From Nocardia sp. (GTDB lineage Bacteria; Actinomycetota; Actinomycetes; Mycobacteriales; Mycobacteriaceae), in NCBI RefSeq assembly GCF_025465275.1, contig NZ_JAODNK010000059.1, positions 1-47,000 on the forward strand: a DNA stretch of 47,000 nt, written 5' to 3'. Made by a program: the position numbers and the translations under genes. This document shows, one piece after another, positions 1 through 8,982 of this stretch. Each line of letters starts with the position of its first letter. Position 1 is the first letter of the stretch. The notes beneath the pieces were generated by a model. That model was not told the origin of the DNA and made no database searches. It saw nothing but the letters and a program-made list of their open reading frames with translations.

Positions 1-17
1 CCCGCGAAGCAGCACCT

Positions 18-1358
18 TCACGAGGCCGCAGACTCTCCATCCCCCAGGCCCGGAATCCACTTTTCTGCCAGCGCAATGAACGGCCCCTCGGCATCGAGTT
101 GGGCGCAGATCCCCACCACCCCACCGAGAACCCTTCCGAGCATTGCGTATTCAGGCCGGTCTACAGGGGCCCGCATGGCACGAGCATTGGCTAGAGAGAT
201 GTTCTCCGGTTCCAGGGAGCGCGCGACTTCTTCCTGTAGGAACGCGCGGGTGAAGTGGAAGTCGCTGCCGTCGATCTGGGCTAGTACAGGCGCGATGCGG
301 CGCTGAAGTGGGGCCATCTCGATGGGTGCACCGGGCTTCACGAAGCCCTCCTCCCGCAGCACCTGTTCCATTGCCACGTAGTCCTCGGCCAGGCCGCAGC
401 GGGCCAATCGCCCTACGGCACGGGGAATCCCGTTAGGAGTCACCGCGCAGGCACCGAAATCGATGATGCCGAGACGGTTGTCGGGGCGGAGTTGGAAGTT
501 CCCCGGATGCGGGTCACTGTGCAGCAGACCGACCCGGGAGGGCGAGCAGAGGGCGAACTCGGCGAGTAGCAGTCCTGCGCGATTGCGGTCCGCGCGCGCA
601 CCATTGGCGATGATGCGGGACAGCGGCTCCCCGTCCATCCATTCGGAGACCATGACCTTGGGTGCCGCGGCTACCACCCGCGGAATGAAGAATTGCGGGT
701 CGCCGGCGAAGGCTTTGGCGAAGCGGCGCTGGTAGGCGGCTTCGATGCGGTAGTCGAGTTCGTCGTCCGTGCGGGCCAGGAACTCTTCGATGAGCTGGCG
801 TGCATTGGTTCCGGCAAGCAGGGTGTTGAAGGCGCCCGAGACCATCTGCAACATTTTGGGATCCGCGCGCAGCGACTCCTCCGCCTCCGGATACTGCACC
901 TTCACCGCGACGTCGCGGCCGTCGTGCCAGACCGCCTTGTGCACCTGGCCGATACTGGCCGCGGCAATGGGCTGGTCCTCGAAGTGGGTGAAGCGCTTGC
1001 GCCAGGCCGTGCCCAACTGGAGGTCGAGCATGCGGTGGGTATCGGCCACCGGCATGGGCGGGGCCTCCTGCTGTAGTCGCGTGAGAGCGTCGCGGAAGTG
1101 ATCGGTGAAGCGCGGGGGGACTGCGGCTTCGGCCACGCTGAGCGCCTGGCCCAGTTTCATGGCTCCGCCCTTGAGTTCGCCCAGCACCGCGAAGACCTGA
1201 TCGGCCGCGGCGTCGAGCATCTCGTCGGTAATGCTGCCGCGTTCCGCGCCTGCCAGCAGTCCGCGCCCGGTGGCGGCTACCCGCTGCACCATGAGCGTCG
1301 CGGGAATGCTCGCCACCTTGGCCATGCGGGCGATGCCTTTTCGTCTCAGTCCGGCCAC
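18..1358 (-). CDS. AarF/ABC1/UbiB-family kinase-like protein
   Basis: 446 aa, close to the usual length of bacterial ABC1-family proteins. The family signature is present: a KxGQ motif (MKLGQALS, near residue 67), the alanine-rich loop AAASIGQVHKA near 131-141 that replaces the glycine-rich loop of ordinary kinases, a catalytic-loop-like HSDPHPGNF near 280 and the metal-binding IIDFGA near 298. ABC1 proteins are atypical kinase-fold ATPases linked to quinone biosynthesis or lipid homeostasis; actinomycetes use menaquinone and carry several paralogues of unknown substrate, so the family call is safe but the pathway is not. It stands alone, with a TACACT -10-like element upstream at 1420-1425 on the minus strand. 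Nothing is readable in the 17 bases beyond its stop. Confidence 0.9.
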   Translation of the reverse strand: MAGLRRKGIARMAKVASIPATLMVQRVAATGRGLLAGAERGSITDEMLDAAADQVFAVLGELKGGAMKLGQALSVAEAAVPPRFTDHFRDALTRLQQEAPPMPVADTHRMLDLQLGTAWRKRFTHFEDQPIAAASIGQVHKAVWHDGRDVAVKVQYPEAEESLRADPKMLQMVSGAFNTLLAGTNARQLIEEFLARTDDELDYRIEAAYQRRFAKAFAGDPQFFIPRVVAAAPKVMVSEWMDGEPLSRIIANGARADRNRAGLLLAEFALCSPSRVGLLHSDPHPGNFQLRPDNRLGIIDFGACAVTPNGIPRAVGRLARCGLAEDYVAMEQVLREEGFVKPGAPIEMAPLQRRIAPVLAQIDGSDFHFTRAFLQEEVARSLEPENISLANARAMRAPVDRPEYAMLGRVLGGVVGICAQLDAEGPFIALAEKWIPGLGDGESAAS

Positions 1359-1469
1359 GTTGCCGATCCTTTCCTCCGGTGCGCTGCCTCTGGCTCGCCC
1401 GACACCCCCGTCTCAGACAGTGTAGGTCAGTTTTCGGGGCCGGGCGATCACGCGCAGGTCACCACGACT

Positions 1470-2408
1470 TCAGCCCAGCCCGATGACCGCTGATACCGCA
1501 CGATGATCGGGGCCGGGGACGCTCAGGACGGAGGGATCGGTGACCGTCACACCACGACCGAGAATGTGGTCCAGGCGGGCCAGCGGGAACGATGCGGGCC
1601 AGGTGAAACCTGCGCCCGAGTGGCTGTCTCGATAGCCGGGGGCGAAGCCGGACCAGCGCCGGTCGGTGCTGGAGGTATTGAAATCACCGGCTACCACTAC
1701 CCGGTCGGCATTCTCCTCACTCAGCGCTCGGGACAAGACACCCAGGCCATTGTTGCGGGTTGTGGTGTCGCCCGGGCGAATCGACGGCAGGTGCACGACG
1801 TACACAACGAGCTGTCCATGAGGGGTGGCGATTTGGGTGCGCAGCCCCCGATGCCAGTCCACTCCGACATCGACCGCGCTGGTGTCCGAGATCGGGTATC
1901 GGCTCCACAGGCCGACGGTGCCGAGTTCGTCGTGGTAGCGGTAGTCCTCGTCCAACGTGCGGAGCACCGATTCGCGATTGGTGCCGCCGAGCTCCTGCAC
2001 CGCAATGATGTCGGCATTCGTGGCCGCGAGTGCGCGGGCGGTGGCAGTGGGAGAAGTGTTGGCGGCGAACAGGTTCTGCGATACGACTCGGACTGTGTGT
2101 GATGCTGCGGCCGTTCGGGCCGGCGGACCGGGTGCCCACCACGATCCGAAGAGGTAGGCCCATGCCAGCAGTGGAATCAGGGCAGCGACCGCGCCGACCG
2201 GGCAGCGGCACAGGACAGCCGCCACCGCCAGCACCGGGATCAGCGCACCCAACCATGGGGCTGCCGTATCGACGGCAACGCCGAAGCCTCCGATATCGGG
2301 TATCCAAGTGTGGCCGACCAGCAGCAGAGTGAGAAGGGCTGCTGCACTGGCGAATACGGCAGTCTTGCCGACTCCGGTCCGCCTGCTCACGACGTCCAGC
2401 TGATTCAT
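1470..2408 (-). CDS. membrane-anchored endonuclease/exonuclease/phosphatase (EEP) family protein
   Basis: 312 aa from the ATG whose ATGA overlaps the stop of the upstream lipoprotein gene; a longer in-frame start at 2465 lies inside that gene and is less likely. The N-terminus has about three hydrophobic segments, then an extracytoplasmic EEP domain with the hallmark motifs SQNL (Asn), AVQELGG (metal-binding Glu), a VVHLP strand, AGDFNT (Asp/Asn) and the C-terminal LDHI and GPDHRAV (catalytic His). EEP enzymes hydrolyse phosphodiester or phosphomonoester bonds in nucleic acids, phospholipids or inositol phosphates; the substrate cannot be read from sequence. Translational coupling to the glycosidase-like lipoprotein suggests a joint role in cell-surface or extracellular polymer turnover. 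Confidence 0.85.
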   Translation of the reverse strand: MNQLDVVSRRTGVGKTAVFASAAALLTLLLVGHTWIPDIGGFGVAVDTAAPWLGALIPVLAVAAVLCRCPVGAVAALIPLLAWAYLFGSWWAPGPPARTAAASHTVRVVSQNLFAANTSPTATARALAATNADIIAVQELGGTNRESVLRTLDEDYRYHDELGTVGLWSRYPISDTSAVDVGVDWHRGLRTQIATPHGQLVVYVVHLPSIRPGDTTTRNNGLGVLSRALSEENADRVVVAGDFNTSSTDRRWSGFAPGYRDSHSGAGFTWPASFPLARLDHILGRGVTVTDPSVLSVPGPDHRAVSAVIGLG

Positions 2409-4354
2409 TGGGCCGGGCACAGTCGTCGCGGCGTCTTGTCGCCCTTCAGCTGAGCATCCACGCACCCGCCGGGCAGACCGTTGACGCCGGTGGCGCCGAA
2501 ATTGGCGGTTACGGTGAGGTCGTCGTCTCCGAAGACCGTGCGCTGCACCAAATGATCATCGGTGAGCCAGCGGAAGTCCGTCATGGGCAGGGTGCCCGCC
2601 GCCTGGTGCAGCGGGGCGAAGAACTGTTGCAGGCGGGCGATTTCGGGGCCGTGGGCGGTCAGGGTGGCACGGTCCAAGGCGAAGTTCAGCGGGGTGTTGT
2701 TCAGGATCGCGGTGAGGGCGCGCATGGTCTGCTGTTGCGGGAGTTTGTAGTACGACAGCTCCCAGCGGTCCACATTGACCAGCGAGTCGTGCAGCACGGT
2801 TTCGTACAGCGGGACGCGGTACGCCGGGTCGAACATCGACCTCACCAGGTTCTCGGGCAGGTCGACCGGCTTGAAGAACACCTGCGGCTCGTTCTCCGGG
2901 TAGTAGGCGCCCCAGACCTGGCGGTTGCGCTGGAACTTCCAGATCTCATCCGAAATCGGGTTCTGCGCACCGTGATCGAAGGCGAGTACGGGGGCCGCCC
3001 AGGCGCCGGCCGCTTCCGACCCGAGCACTTGCCCGCGCTCGGCGAGCCAGCGCATCCGGTCGAGTCGGTTGGCGCGGTCCTGCTGCTGATTCATGGGGTG
3101 CGCGGCGGTGTAGTCGTCGAAGAAATCGCCCGCGGCATCGACGTCGAGGAAGTAGGTGTTCGCGCCATTGGCGGACATTTGCGCGTAGCGGTCCTGGTAC
3201 AGCGTCGGATCCTGTTTCAGCGCTTGCGAACTCACATAGCAGCCGCGGCCGCCGAAGCCGTTCTCTGGCTTGCCCTCGGCATCGTGGACGCAGCCGTCGG
3301 GCCAGATCCGGCCGGGCCAGCGCGAACCGGGGTTGTCGGCGGTGGCGGGGTCCTGGGCGTTGTCCCACGAATCGTAGGGTCCGGCAAGGTATCCGGCGTT
3401 CTTCGCGGCGTCGATCGCGTCCGTGGTCATCGGGTGGTCATCAGCGTCGTAGCCGAGCCACATGCGACTCAGGCCCAGGTCGCGTATCTGGGCGATGGCC
3501 TCGGGACTGCGGCCGTCGCCCCACAGGTAGGCGTGGAAAGCGCCCAGCAGCTTGGCAATCTGCGGATTCTGCTTGATCTTGTCCTGTATCGAGACGAACT
3601 GGCCGTGCTTGATCAGCTCATCGCGGTAGTCCTCGGCTGCCGCGACCGGCGACCCGTCGGTGAGCGCGAAGGTCACCGAGTAGTCGCGGGTGCCCGCGCG
3701 CTCGTCGAAGTCGTGTTCGGCGCCGGCGAGGAGTTTCCCCGCATCGGAATTCACGGTGAGGCTGCTGCCGATATCGGTGGGCACGATGTAGCTGACGCCA
3801 CGACCGCCGAGGGTGTAGCCCCAGAACGGCATGGTCAGGCCGGAGGTCAGGGCGAGGGGTTCGCCGATGAGTCCGGTGTCGGGGCCGTTCCAGAACGGGT
3901 CTCGCACCGGCAGGGACAGGCCCTCGCCGCGGGGGATCTGTAGCGCGGTCGCGCTGGTATCGCCGCCGGTGATCGGCCAGGTGAGTTTCGAGTCGCGGTC
4001 ACTGTGCACTGTGATTCGCAGGCGGCCGTCTTCGGTAGTCGCAGTCACCGACAATGCCTTGTCCGGGTATGCCCAATGCGCCCGTGTTCCGTCGATCTGC
4101 ACCGGACCGGGCGCACCCAGCTTGTCGGCTGCCGGAGCGGACAGTTCGAAGCTGCGGCCGTCAGCAGTCGCGGTGATCGCCAGCGAGGTGGTGTCCACGT
4201 CCGCGCTGCCACCACCCATCGGGATAACCACGCGATTGCCCTCAACTTTCGGCCGGGCACTCGACGTGTTGTCACCGCAGGCCGTGAGCCCGGCGGCCGT
4301 CAGACTCAGCAGCGCGATCACGGCTACGGCTCGAGGCGATCTCCGAAGTCTCAT
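2405..4354 (-). CDS. secreted glycoside hydrolase-like lipoprotein
   Basis: 649 aa. A lipoprotein signal peptide (basic MRLRRSPR, hydrophobic stretch, lipobox LTAC-GD) places it on the outer face of the membrane. The first 230 or so residues are beta-rich with many Thr/Asp; the remainder looks like a TIM-barrel glycosidase, with acidic strand ends such as RMWLGYDADDH, YFLDVDAAGDFFDD and GSEAAGAW, reminiscent of GH101-type or DUF5696-type enzymes. I cannot assign a GH family or substrate. The start chosen is the second ATG, which gives a compact signal peptide; an ATG four codons upstream is possible. It is the first gene of a two-gene operon with the EEP protein and is divergent from the MprAB-like pair. 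Confidence 0.72.
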   Translation of the reverse strand: MRLRRSPRAVAVIALLSLTAAGLTACGDNTSSARPKVEGNRVVIPMGGGSADVDTTSLAITATADGRSFELSAPAADKLGAPGPVQIDGTRAHWAYPDKALSVTATTEDGRLRITVHSDRDSKLTWPITGGDTSATALQIPRGEGLSLPVRDPFWNGPDTGLIGEPLALTSGLTMPFWGYTLGGRGVSYIVPTDIGSSLTVNSDAGKLLAGAEHDFDERAGTRDYSVTFALTDGSPVAAAEDYRDELIKHGQFVSIQDKIKQNPQIAKLLGAFHAYLWGDGRSPEAIAQIRDLGLSRMWLGYDADDHPMTTDAIDAAKNAGYLAGPYDSWDNAQDPATADNPGSRWPGRIWPDGCVHDAEGKPENGFGGRGCYVSSQALKQDPTLYQDRYAQMSANGANTYFLDVDAAGDFFDDYTAAHPMNQQQDRANRLDRMRWLAERGQVLGSEAAGAWAAPVLAFDHGAQNPISDEIWKFQRNRQVWGAYYPENEPQVFFKPVDLPENLVRSMFDPAYRVPLYETVLHDSLVNVDRWELSYYKLPQQQTMRALTAILNNTPLNFALDRATLTAHGPEIARLQQFFAPLHQAAGTLPMTDFRWLTDDHLVQRTVFGDDDLTVTANFGATGVNGLPGGCVDAQLKGDKTPRRLCPAQ

Positions 4355-4416
4355 GGTCGCCACCATGTCGGCCCGAGATGAGAGTCCGATGAGAAAGCGC
4401 AGGCAGAGGTATTACG

Positions 4417-4432
4417 TATAGTCCGGGGAGTG
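4417..4432 (+). promoter_or_regulatory. -10 element and leaderless start of the response-regulator gene
   Basis: TATAGT (4417-4422) is followed by exactly seven bases and then the GTG start at 4430. In mycobacteria and relatives, transcription usually begins about seven bases after the -10 hexamer, so the mRNA would begin at or beside the G of GTG. The GGGGA just before GTG is too close to act as a Shine-Dalgarno site. The 75 bp to the divergent lipoprotein gene must contain both promoters. Confidence 0.6.
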
Positions 4433-5092
4433 CGGGTACTGGTGGTCGACGATGAAGCGGCAGTGCGGGAAGCGCTGGTGCGCGCCCTCGACAGCGAGGG
4501 CTACGAGACCCATTCCGCAGTCGACGGCGGTGCTGCACTGGAGGCGATTGCCCGGTGGCAGCCGGAGGTCGTGGTGCTGGATGTGCTGATGCCGTTCATG
4601 GACGGGCTGACCGCCTGCCGCACGCTGCGCGGTCGTGGTGATCGCACGCCGATTCTCATGCTCACCGCGCGTGATGCCGTGGCCGACCGCATTGCCGGTC
4701 TGGACGCGGGGGCCGACGACTATCTCGTCAAGCCGTTCGATCTGGATGAGTTGCTGGCTCGGGTCCGGGCGCTGGTGCGGCGCACCTATCCCGAGGACGG
4801 CGCGGTGCTGTCGGCGGCGGATCTGGTCATGGACACCACCGCGCATACCGTGCGCCGCGGCGGGCGTGAGATCGAGCTCAGCCGAACCGAATTCGCACTT
4901 CTCGAGGTGCTCTTGCGCAATGCGGGGCAGGCGCTGCCGCGTGAGACGCTGATCGACCGGGTCTGGGGCCACAATTCGTCGAACTCGCTCGAGGTCTATA
5001 TCCGCTATCTGCGGCGCAAGATCGAAACTGAGGGAGAACCGCCGCTGATCCACACGGTGCGCGGGGTGGGCTACCGGCTGGGCGCCTCGTGA
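4430..5092 (+). CDS. OmpR-family response regulator, MprA-like
   Basis: 220 aa. The N-terminal receiver domain has the acidic pair Asp7/Asp8, the phospho-acceptor Asp51 in VVVLDVLMP, the switch Thr in MLTARD and the conserved Lys in LVKPFD. The C-terminal winged helix (about 125-218) carries LSRTEFALLEVLL, then EVYIRYLRRKIE and HTVRGVGYRL, as in MprA, the mycobacterial envelope-stress regulator. Its stop overlaps the histidine-kinase start by 4 nt, so the pair is translationally coupled. The start appears leaderless. Direct targets are unknown, but the divergent lipoprotein/EEP operon shares its promoter region and is an obvious candidate. Confidence 0.93.
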   Translation: MRVLVVDDEAAVREALVRALDSEGYETHSAVDGGAALEAIARWQPEVVVLDVLMPFMDGLTACRTLRGRGDRTPILMLTARDAVADRIAGLDAGADDYLVKPFDLDELLARVRALVRRTYPEDGAVLSAADLVMDTTAHTVRRGGREIELSRTEFALLEVLLRNAGQALPRETLIDRVWGHNSSNSLEVYIRYLRRKIETEGEPPLIHTVRGVGYRLGAS

Positions 5093-6450
5093 AGCGGCTC
5101 GGGTTGCGCGGGCGCATCGCCGTATTCTTCGTGCTGGCAATGGCTTTGGCGCTGGCGGGCATGGGCACCGCCGCCTACATAGTGACCGGGCACGAGCTGA
5201 ACAGCGCGCTGGATCTGGGGTTGCGGCGGCAGGCCACCCGGATCACCCGGCAGTTTCCGGTCGAACCGCAGGTGGCTGCGATGTCGGGGCCCTGTGAGTA
5301 CCTGGCCGCACCGAGTTGTGTGCAGGTGGTGGCGGCCGACGGCACCATCGAATCCGAGCATGCGCCCGATGCCACGTTGCCGATAGACGCCGGAACACGT
5401 GCTGTGGCAGCGGGATCGGCGGACGGGTACTTCACCGATATCACGCTCGCCGGGTATCGCATGCGCATGTACACCGCGCCGCTGCGGGCCGGGAGCGCCG
5501 TGCAGGTGGCACAGCGGTCCGAGACGGTCGACACCGGTTTGCGGCGGGTGGGCCTCGCGCTGCTCGCCGCGGCGGCGGCCGGGACGCTGCTGGCGGCGGC
5601 CATCGGCACGGTGCTCGCGCGACGGGCGCTGGCTCCGGTCGCGGCATTGACCCAGGCGGCCGAACGGGTGGCGCGCACACGAGATCCCAACGAGCACATC
5701 ACGATTACCGGCTCCGACGAGCTGGCCCGGCTGGGCACCAGTGTCAACACCATGCTCGACGAACTCGACGCGGCGCTCACGGGTGAGCGGGATTCCCGTG
5801 CGGCACAACAGCGTTTGATCGCCGACGCCTCACACGAGTTGCGCACGCCGCTCACTTCGCTGCGTACCAATATCGACCTCTTGCGCCGGTCTGCGCGTTT
5901 GACGCCGGAGCAGCTCGACGACACCGTCGCCGCGTTGCGGGTGCAGTCGGAGGAGCTGTCGGGGCTCGTCACCGATCTCATCGATCTCGCCCGTGCGGAC
6001 GATCCTGGCGCGCCGCGCGAAATCCTGGAAGATCTGCGGCTGGATACGCTGGTCGCCGAGCGCGTGGAGGCGGCCCGAAGGCATTGGCCCGCAATCACCT
6101 TCGACACCGAACTCGAGCCGGCCACGGTCCAGGGCGCGGCCGCCCGACTGGCCCGAGCAGTCACCAATCTGCTCGACAATGCCGCCAAGTTCAGTCCACC
6201 CGGCGCGGCCGTCCACGTGCGATCGAGCGACCGGCAGCTGACAATTCGCGACACCGGCGCAGGCATTGCCGCCCAGGATGTGCCGCACGTCTTCGACCGC
6301 TTCTACCGCTCCCCCACCGCCCGCACCACTCCGGGCCACGGCCTCGGCCTGGCCATCGTGGCACAGGTCGCCGAACTGCACGGCGCCGCGGTCACTGTGG
6401 TCTCCGAGCCCGGCCGGGGATCCGAGTTCCGCCTCACCTTCCCCGCCTGA
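5089..6450 (+). CDS. sensor histidine kinase, MprB-like
   Basis: 453 aa. Order of parts: TM1 (about 9-32), an extracytoplasmic sensor of about 120 residues, TM2 (about 157-180), a HAMP linker (RRALAPVAALTQAAERV), a dimerisation/phosphoacceptor H-box with His249 in SHELRTPLTSL, and an ATPase domain with the N box LLDNAAKFS, G1 DTGAGI, an F-like box DRFYR and G2 GHGLGLAI. It should autophosphorylate His249 and pass phosphate to Asp51 of the adjacent regulator. The GTGA overlap with the upstream gene fixes the start. The layout matches MprB, which senses envelope stress; that role is inferred here from similarity. Confidence 0.93.
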   Translation: MKRLGLRGRIAVFFVLAMALALAGMGTAAYIVTGHELNSALDLGLRRQATRITRQFPVEPQVAAMSGPCEYLAAPSCVQVVAADGTIESEHAPDATLPIDAGTRAVAAGSADGYFTDITLAGYRMRMYTAPLRAGSAVQVAQRSETVDTGLRRVGLALLAAAAAGTLLAAAIGTVLARRALAPVAALTQAAERVARTRDPNEHITITGSDELARLGTSVNTMLDELDAALTGERDSRAAQQRLIADASHELRTPLTSLRTNIDLLRRSARLTPEQLDDTVAALRVQSEELSGLVTDLIDLARADDPGAPREILEDLRLDTLVAERVEAARRHWPAITFDTELEPATVQGAAARLARAVTNLLDNAAKFSPPGAAVHVRSSDRQLTIRDTGAGIAAQDVPHVFDRFYRSPTARTTPGHGLGLAIVAQVAELHGAAVTVVSEPGRGSEFRLTFPA

Positions 6451-6612
6451 GTTCGCGCGGGCCGCGAAACGGCTTGGCGGGGATCGTCAACTGCTCAGAC
6501 AAACACGGCGATTCGCCGATTCTGCGGCCGTCCTCGGCGCTCGAAGCCTGGTGGGACAGCCGCACCTTCAGCCTCGACGACGACGAATTCCGGAAGGCCG
6601 CAGCGCTGGGCG

Positions 6613-7173
6613 CTACCCGGGCTCGAGCTGCGAGTCGCAGGCCTGCCAGGCCTTCGGGGAGAGGTACTGCTTGGCACCGGCGAAGAGAGCGTGCAGTGCC
6701 GCACCGTGTTGAGCGGCGAGGGCGGCATTGTGCGCCATCACGTCCAGCTCGTTGGCGGCAGTGATCTCCAAGAAGGCATTCAGGGCAGGGGTGGGCGGAC
6801 GAGAATCCGCGCCGGTGAAGCGGTCTCGGAACAGCACGGGGGTAGTCGTGAGGCGCGGATAGACGAAGGCTCGGTCACAGCTGCCGTAGAAGTAGACGAG
6901 GGCTTCGGCCTGGTTGCCGATGAGCGCGGCCAGAGTGGCGCGCTCGGGCAGATCGAGCAGGGACTGCGCGAAGCCGTCGGTGCCGTACGCGGCGTGACAC
7001 AGCCCCGCGAGCTGGATGTTCTCGTCCGCATCCCAGTCGGCCAGGACATCGGCCACCCGGATCAGATGCGCCAGCAGGGTACCGCCCGGGTGCGGTATGC
7101 GGTCCGCACCGTGGCCTGCCAGGAACTGCTCGGCGTGGGCCCGTCGAAACCTGTTCCGCCCGAGAGCTTTCAC
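6613..7173 (-). CDS. DUF6817-like small protein
   Basis: 186 aa and probably soluble, with no signal peptide or membrane segment. Near the N-terminus, HPGGTLLAHLIRVADVLADW followed by LAGLCHAAYGTDGF resembles the DUF6817 pattern, a short HD-like helical fold in which spaced His and Asp residues may bind metal. I recognise the family from this pattern only and know no biochemical role. It converges on the histidine kinase, with 162 bp between the stops. In that gap a short plus-strand stretch translates plausibly (EAWWDSRTFSLDDDEFRK) but has no start or domain. Confidence 0.6.
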   Translation of the reverse strand: MKALGRNRFRRAHAEQFLAGHGADRIPHPGGTLLAHLIRVADVLADWDADENIQLAGLCHAAYGTDGFAQSLLDLPERATLAALIGNQAEALVYFYGSCDRAFVYPRLTTTPVLFRDRFTGADSRPPTPALNAFLEITAANELDVMAHNAALAAQHGAALHALFAGAKQYLSPKAWQACDSQLEPG

Positions 7174-7207
7174 GCCTCTCAGTTTGCGCCCTGCACGGGC
7201 GCGACCG

Positions 7208-7612
7208 CTACTGGTTGCCGTTCGGCTGATCGATGAGGCGGCGGTGCAGTTCGGTGGTCATCTGGTGGATGGCCCGGGTGAGTTCGGTATTGGTCTTGAG
7301 TTCCAGCTCCTGCTCGGTGAAGTCGTGGTCGGCCTTCATCTGCTGGAATTCGGCCTGCCGGTTCTGGCCGATCATGACGAAGGTCGACAGGAAGATGGCT
7401 TCCAGGGATACGACCAGGGTGAGCGTGGGCCAGGGCGACTTCTCGACCAGAATCATCCAGAGGGCGAATCCGACCGCGTGGATGTAGACGAACAGCATGG
7501 AGCCTGCGAACTTGGTGATCCAATCCGCGATGCGCAGTTGCAGATTCGCGGCGCGCTGTTCACGCAGATTGACGACGGCGGGGTGGTGCGTGGGCTGCGA
7601 CGACTTCGTCAC
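7208..7612 (-). CDS. DUF1003 membrane protein
   Basis: 134 aa with two predicted transmembrane helices (about 34-56 and 62-82). The family features are an N-terminal amphipathic stretch leading to RIADWITKFAGS, then WP in the loop between helices, then IGQNRQAE and a charged helical C-terminal tail. DUF1003 proteins are widespread small inner-membrane proteins of unknown function, often near cation transporters. It lies 34 bp upstream of the DUF6817-like gene on the same strand and may share a transcript with it. Confidence 0.82.
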   Translation of the reverse strand: MTKSSQPTHHPAVVNLREQRAANLQLRIADWITKFAGSMLFVYIHAVGFALWMILVEKSPWPTLTLVVSLEAIFLSTFVMIGQNRQAEFQQMKADHDFTEQELELKTNTELTRAIHQMTTELHRRLIDQPNGNQ

Positions 7613-7720
7613 GGACGGTCTCCTGAACGGATCGGCGGCGGGCTGCTGCCGGAATCGTAGCCGCGTGTCAGGGCGCCGGGATTGTCCCGCAGGCGGGCAC
7701 GTGCGTCATGTCCGCCTCCG

Positions 7721-8758
7721 TCATACCGGTTCGGGCACCCGAGCGCGCAGACCGCGGGCGCGGTATTCCTGTGGCGGGCAACCCTTCCAGCGGCGGAAGG
7801 CACGAATGAAGGACGCCGCCTCCGCATAGCCGAGCCGCGCCGCCACCTGCTCGGTGGTCATATCGGTGTGGTCCAGCAGCTCTTCGGAGAGCAATTGCCG
7901 CACTTCGTCCAGCAGGGCACGGAAGGAGGTGCCCTCCTCATTGAGCCGGCGCGAAAGCGTGCGCGGACTCATGAACAGTTCCGTCGCCACCGCGGCCTGG
8001 TCCGGTACTTCACCGGGATTGCGCACCAGCAGATCGCGCACCGCTCCGGCGACGCCCGTGCGCGCCTGACGGCGGGCCAGCAGGTCACGGCACAGCTGTT
8101 CGCAGGTGCCGCGGGCCCACTCATTCGCCTGTGGCAGCGGCATATCCAGATAGGCGCTGTCGAAGGCGGCCACATTGGCGGAAGCGCCGAAAATCGGTTC
8201 GACGCCGAACACCTCCCGGTATCGGCGGGTATCGGCCGGTCCCTGGTGCCGGAAGGTGACCCGGTGGAACGGCACGCCCGTCGGGAACAGTTCCCGGCCG
8301 ATCATCTGAATTCCGGTCAGTACCCGCTCGGCGAGGAAGGCCCGAACATCCTCGGGCAGCTCGTGATCGTCGAAGATCAGCCGTGCCTCACCGCCGGACT
8401 CCTCGAAGGAGATCTGCCCGAAGGCGAAGGCGAGTCCGACGTACCGCAGTGCCACCTCCACCGCATCGCGCAGGGTGCGGCTGGCCAGCAGCGCCAGGCC
8501 CCACGGCCCATACAGCGAGATGTGGTAGCGGCTGCCGGCTTCGACGCCGAGCCCCGGTTCGGAGCCGAAGCGAGCGAGCAGATTGCGCACCACGGTGAGT
8601 TCCTGACGCGCGGTGACCTCGGAATTCGGGTCGATCACGGCCGCCGGTGGCAGACCTGTCCCGGACAGACACGCCGCGGCAGGCATTCCACGTTCCTCGG
8701 CGAGCTGCGTCATCACGTGCACGCTGGACGTATTCCTCAGCAGATCCCAATCGAACAT
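7721..8758 (-). CDS. AraC-family transcriptional regulator with OruR/ArgR-type N-domain
   Basis: 345 aa. The long N-terminal region (about 20-200, including GLGVEAGSRYHISLYGPWGL and ALRYVGLAFAFG) matches the ligand-binding domain of OruR/ArgR-like AraC regulators. The C-terminal 100 residues hold the two HTH motifs (FMSPRTLSRRLNEEGTSF, and TEQVAARLGYAEAASFIRAF ending in a WKG-type sequence). Such proteins usually activate a nearby catabolic or lipid-metabolism gene on ligand binding. No obvious target is adjacent. The 224 bp to the divergent lipoprotein gene probably hold promoters for both but show no clear operator. Confidence 0.9.
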   Translation of the reverse strand: MFDWDLLRNTSSVHVMTQLAEERGMPAAACLSGTGLPPAAVIDPNSEVTARQELTVVRNLLARFGSEPGLGVEAGSRYHISLYGPWGLALLASRTLRDAVEVALRYVGLAFAFGQISFEESGGEARLIFDDHELPEDVRAFLAERVLTGIQMIGRELFPTGVPFHRVTFRHQGPADTRRYREVFGVEPIFGASANVAAFDSAYLDMPLPQANEWARGTCEQLCRDLLARRQARTGVAGAVRDLLVRNPGEVPDQAAVATELFMSPRTLSRRLNEEGTSFRALLDEVRQLLSEELLDHTDMTTEQVAARLGYAEAASFIRAFRRWKGCPPQEYRARGLRARVPEPV

Positions 8759-8982
8759 ATACCTGTAGTCCTCATCGACTCCACAACAACAAGTGCTCCC
8801 GGCGGTATCGGGTGTGATCCCGGCCGCCGGACCATTTGCTGATCCTGCCGTGTCTGGGTCAGTTATTCCAGTGGGTGGGCCGAATTTCTACGCTGGAGCC
8901 GCCGAGAGGGCCTGCCCACAGTCTCCTGAGCGTCGCAGCGCCTGCGGGGAGTTCGGTACCGGCTGGGCTAGATTCGGTAGGT

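Noticed and set aside
2408..3943. 511-codon plus-strand frame opposite the glycosidase-like lipoprotein
   Set aside because: Antisense shadow; the minus-strand gene has a lipobox and enzyme-like motifs, this frame has none.
6451..6612. Plus-strand stretch EAWWDSRTFSLDDDEFRK after the histidine kinase
   Set aside because: Reads like protein but has no start, no family and is only about 30 residues; could be chance in high-GC DNA or a relic.
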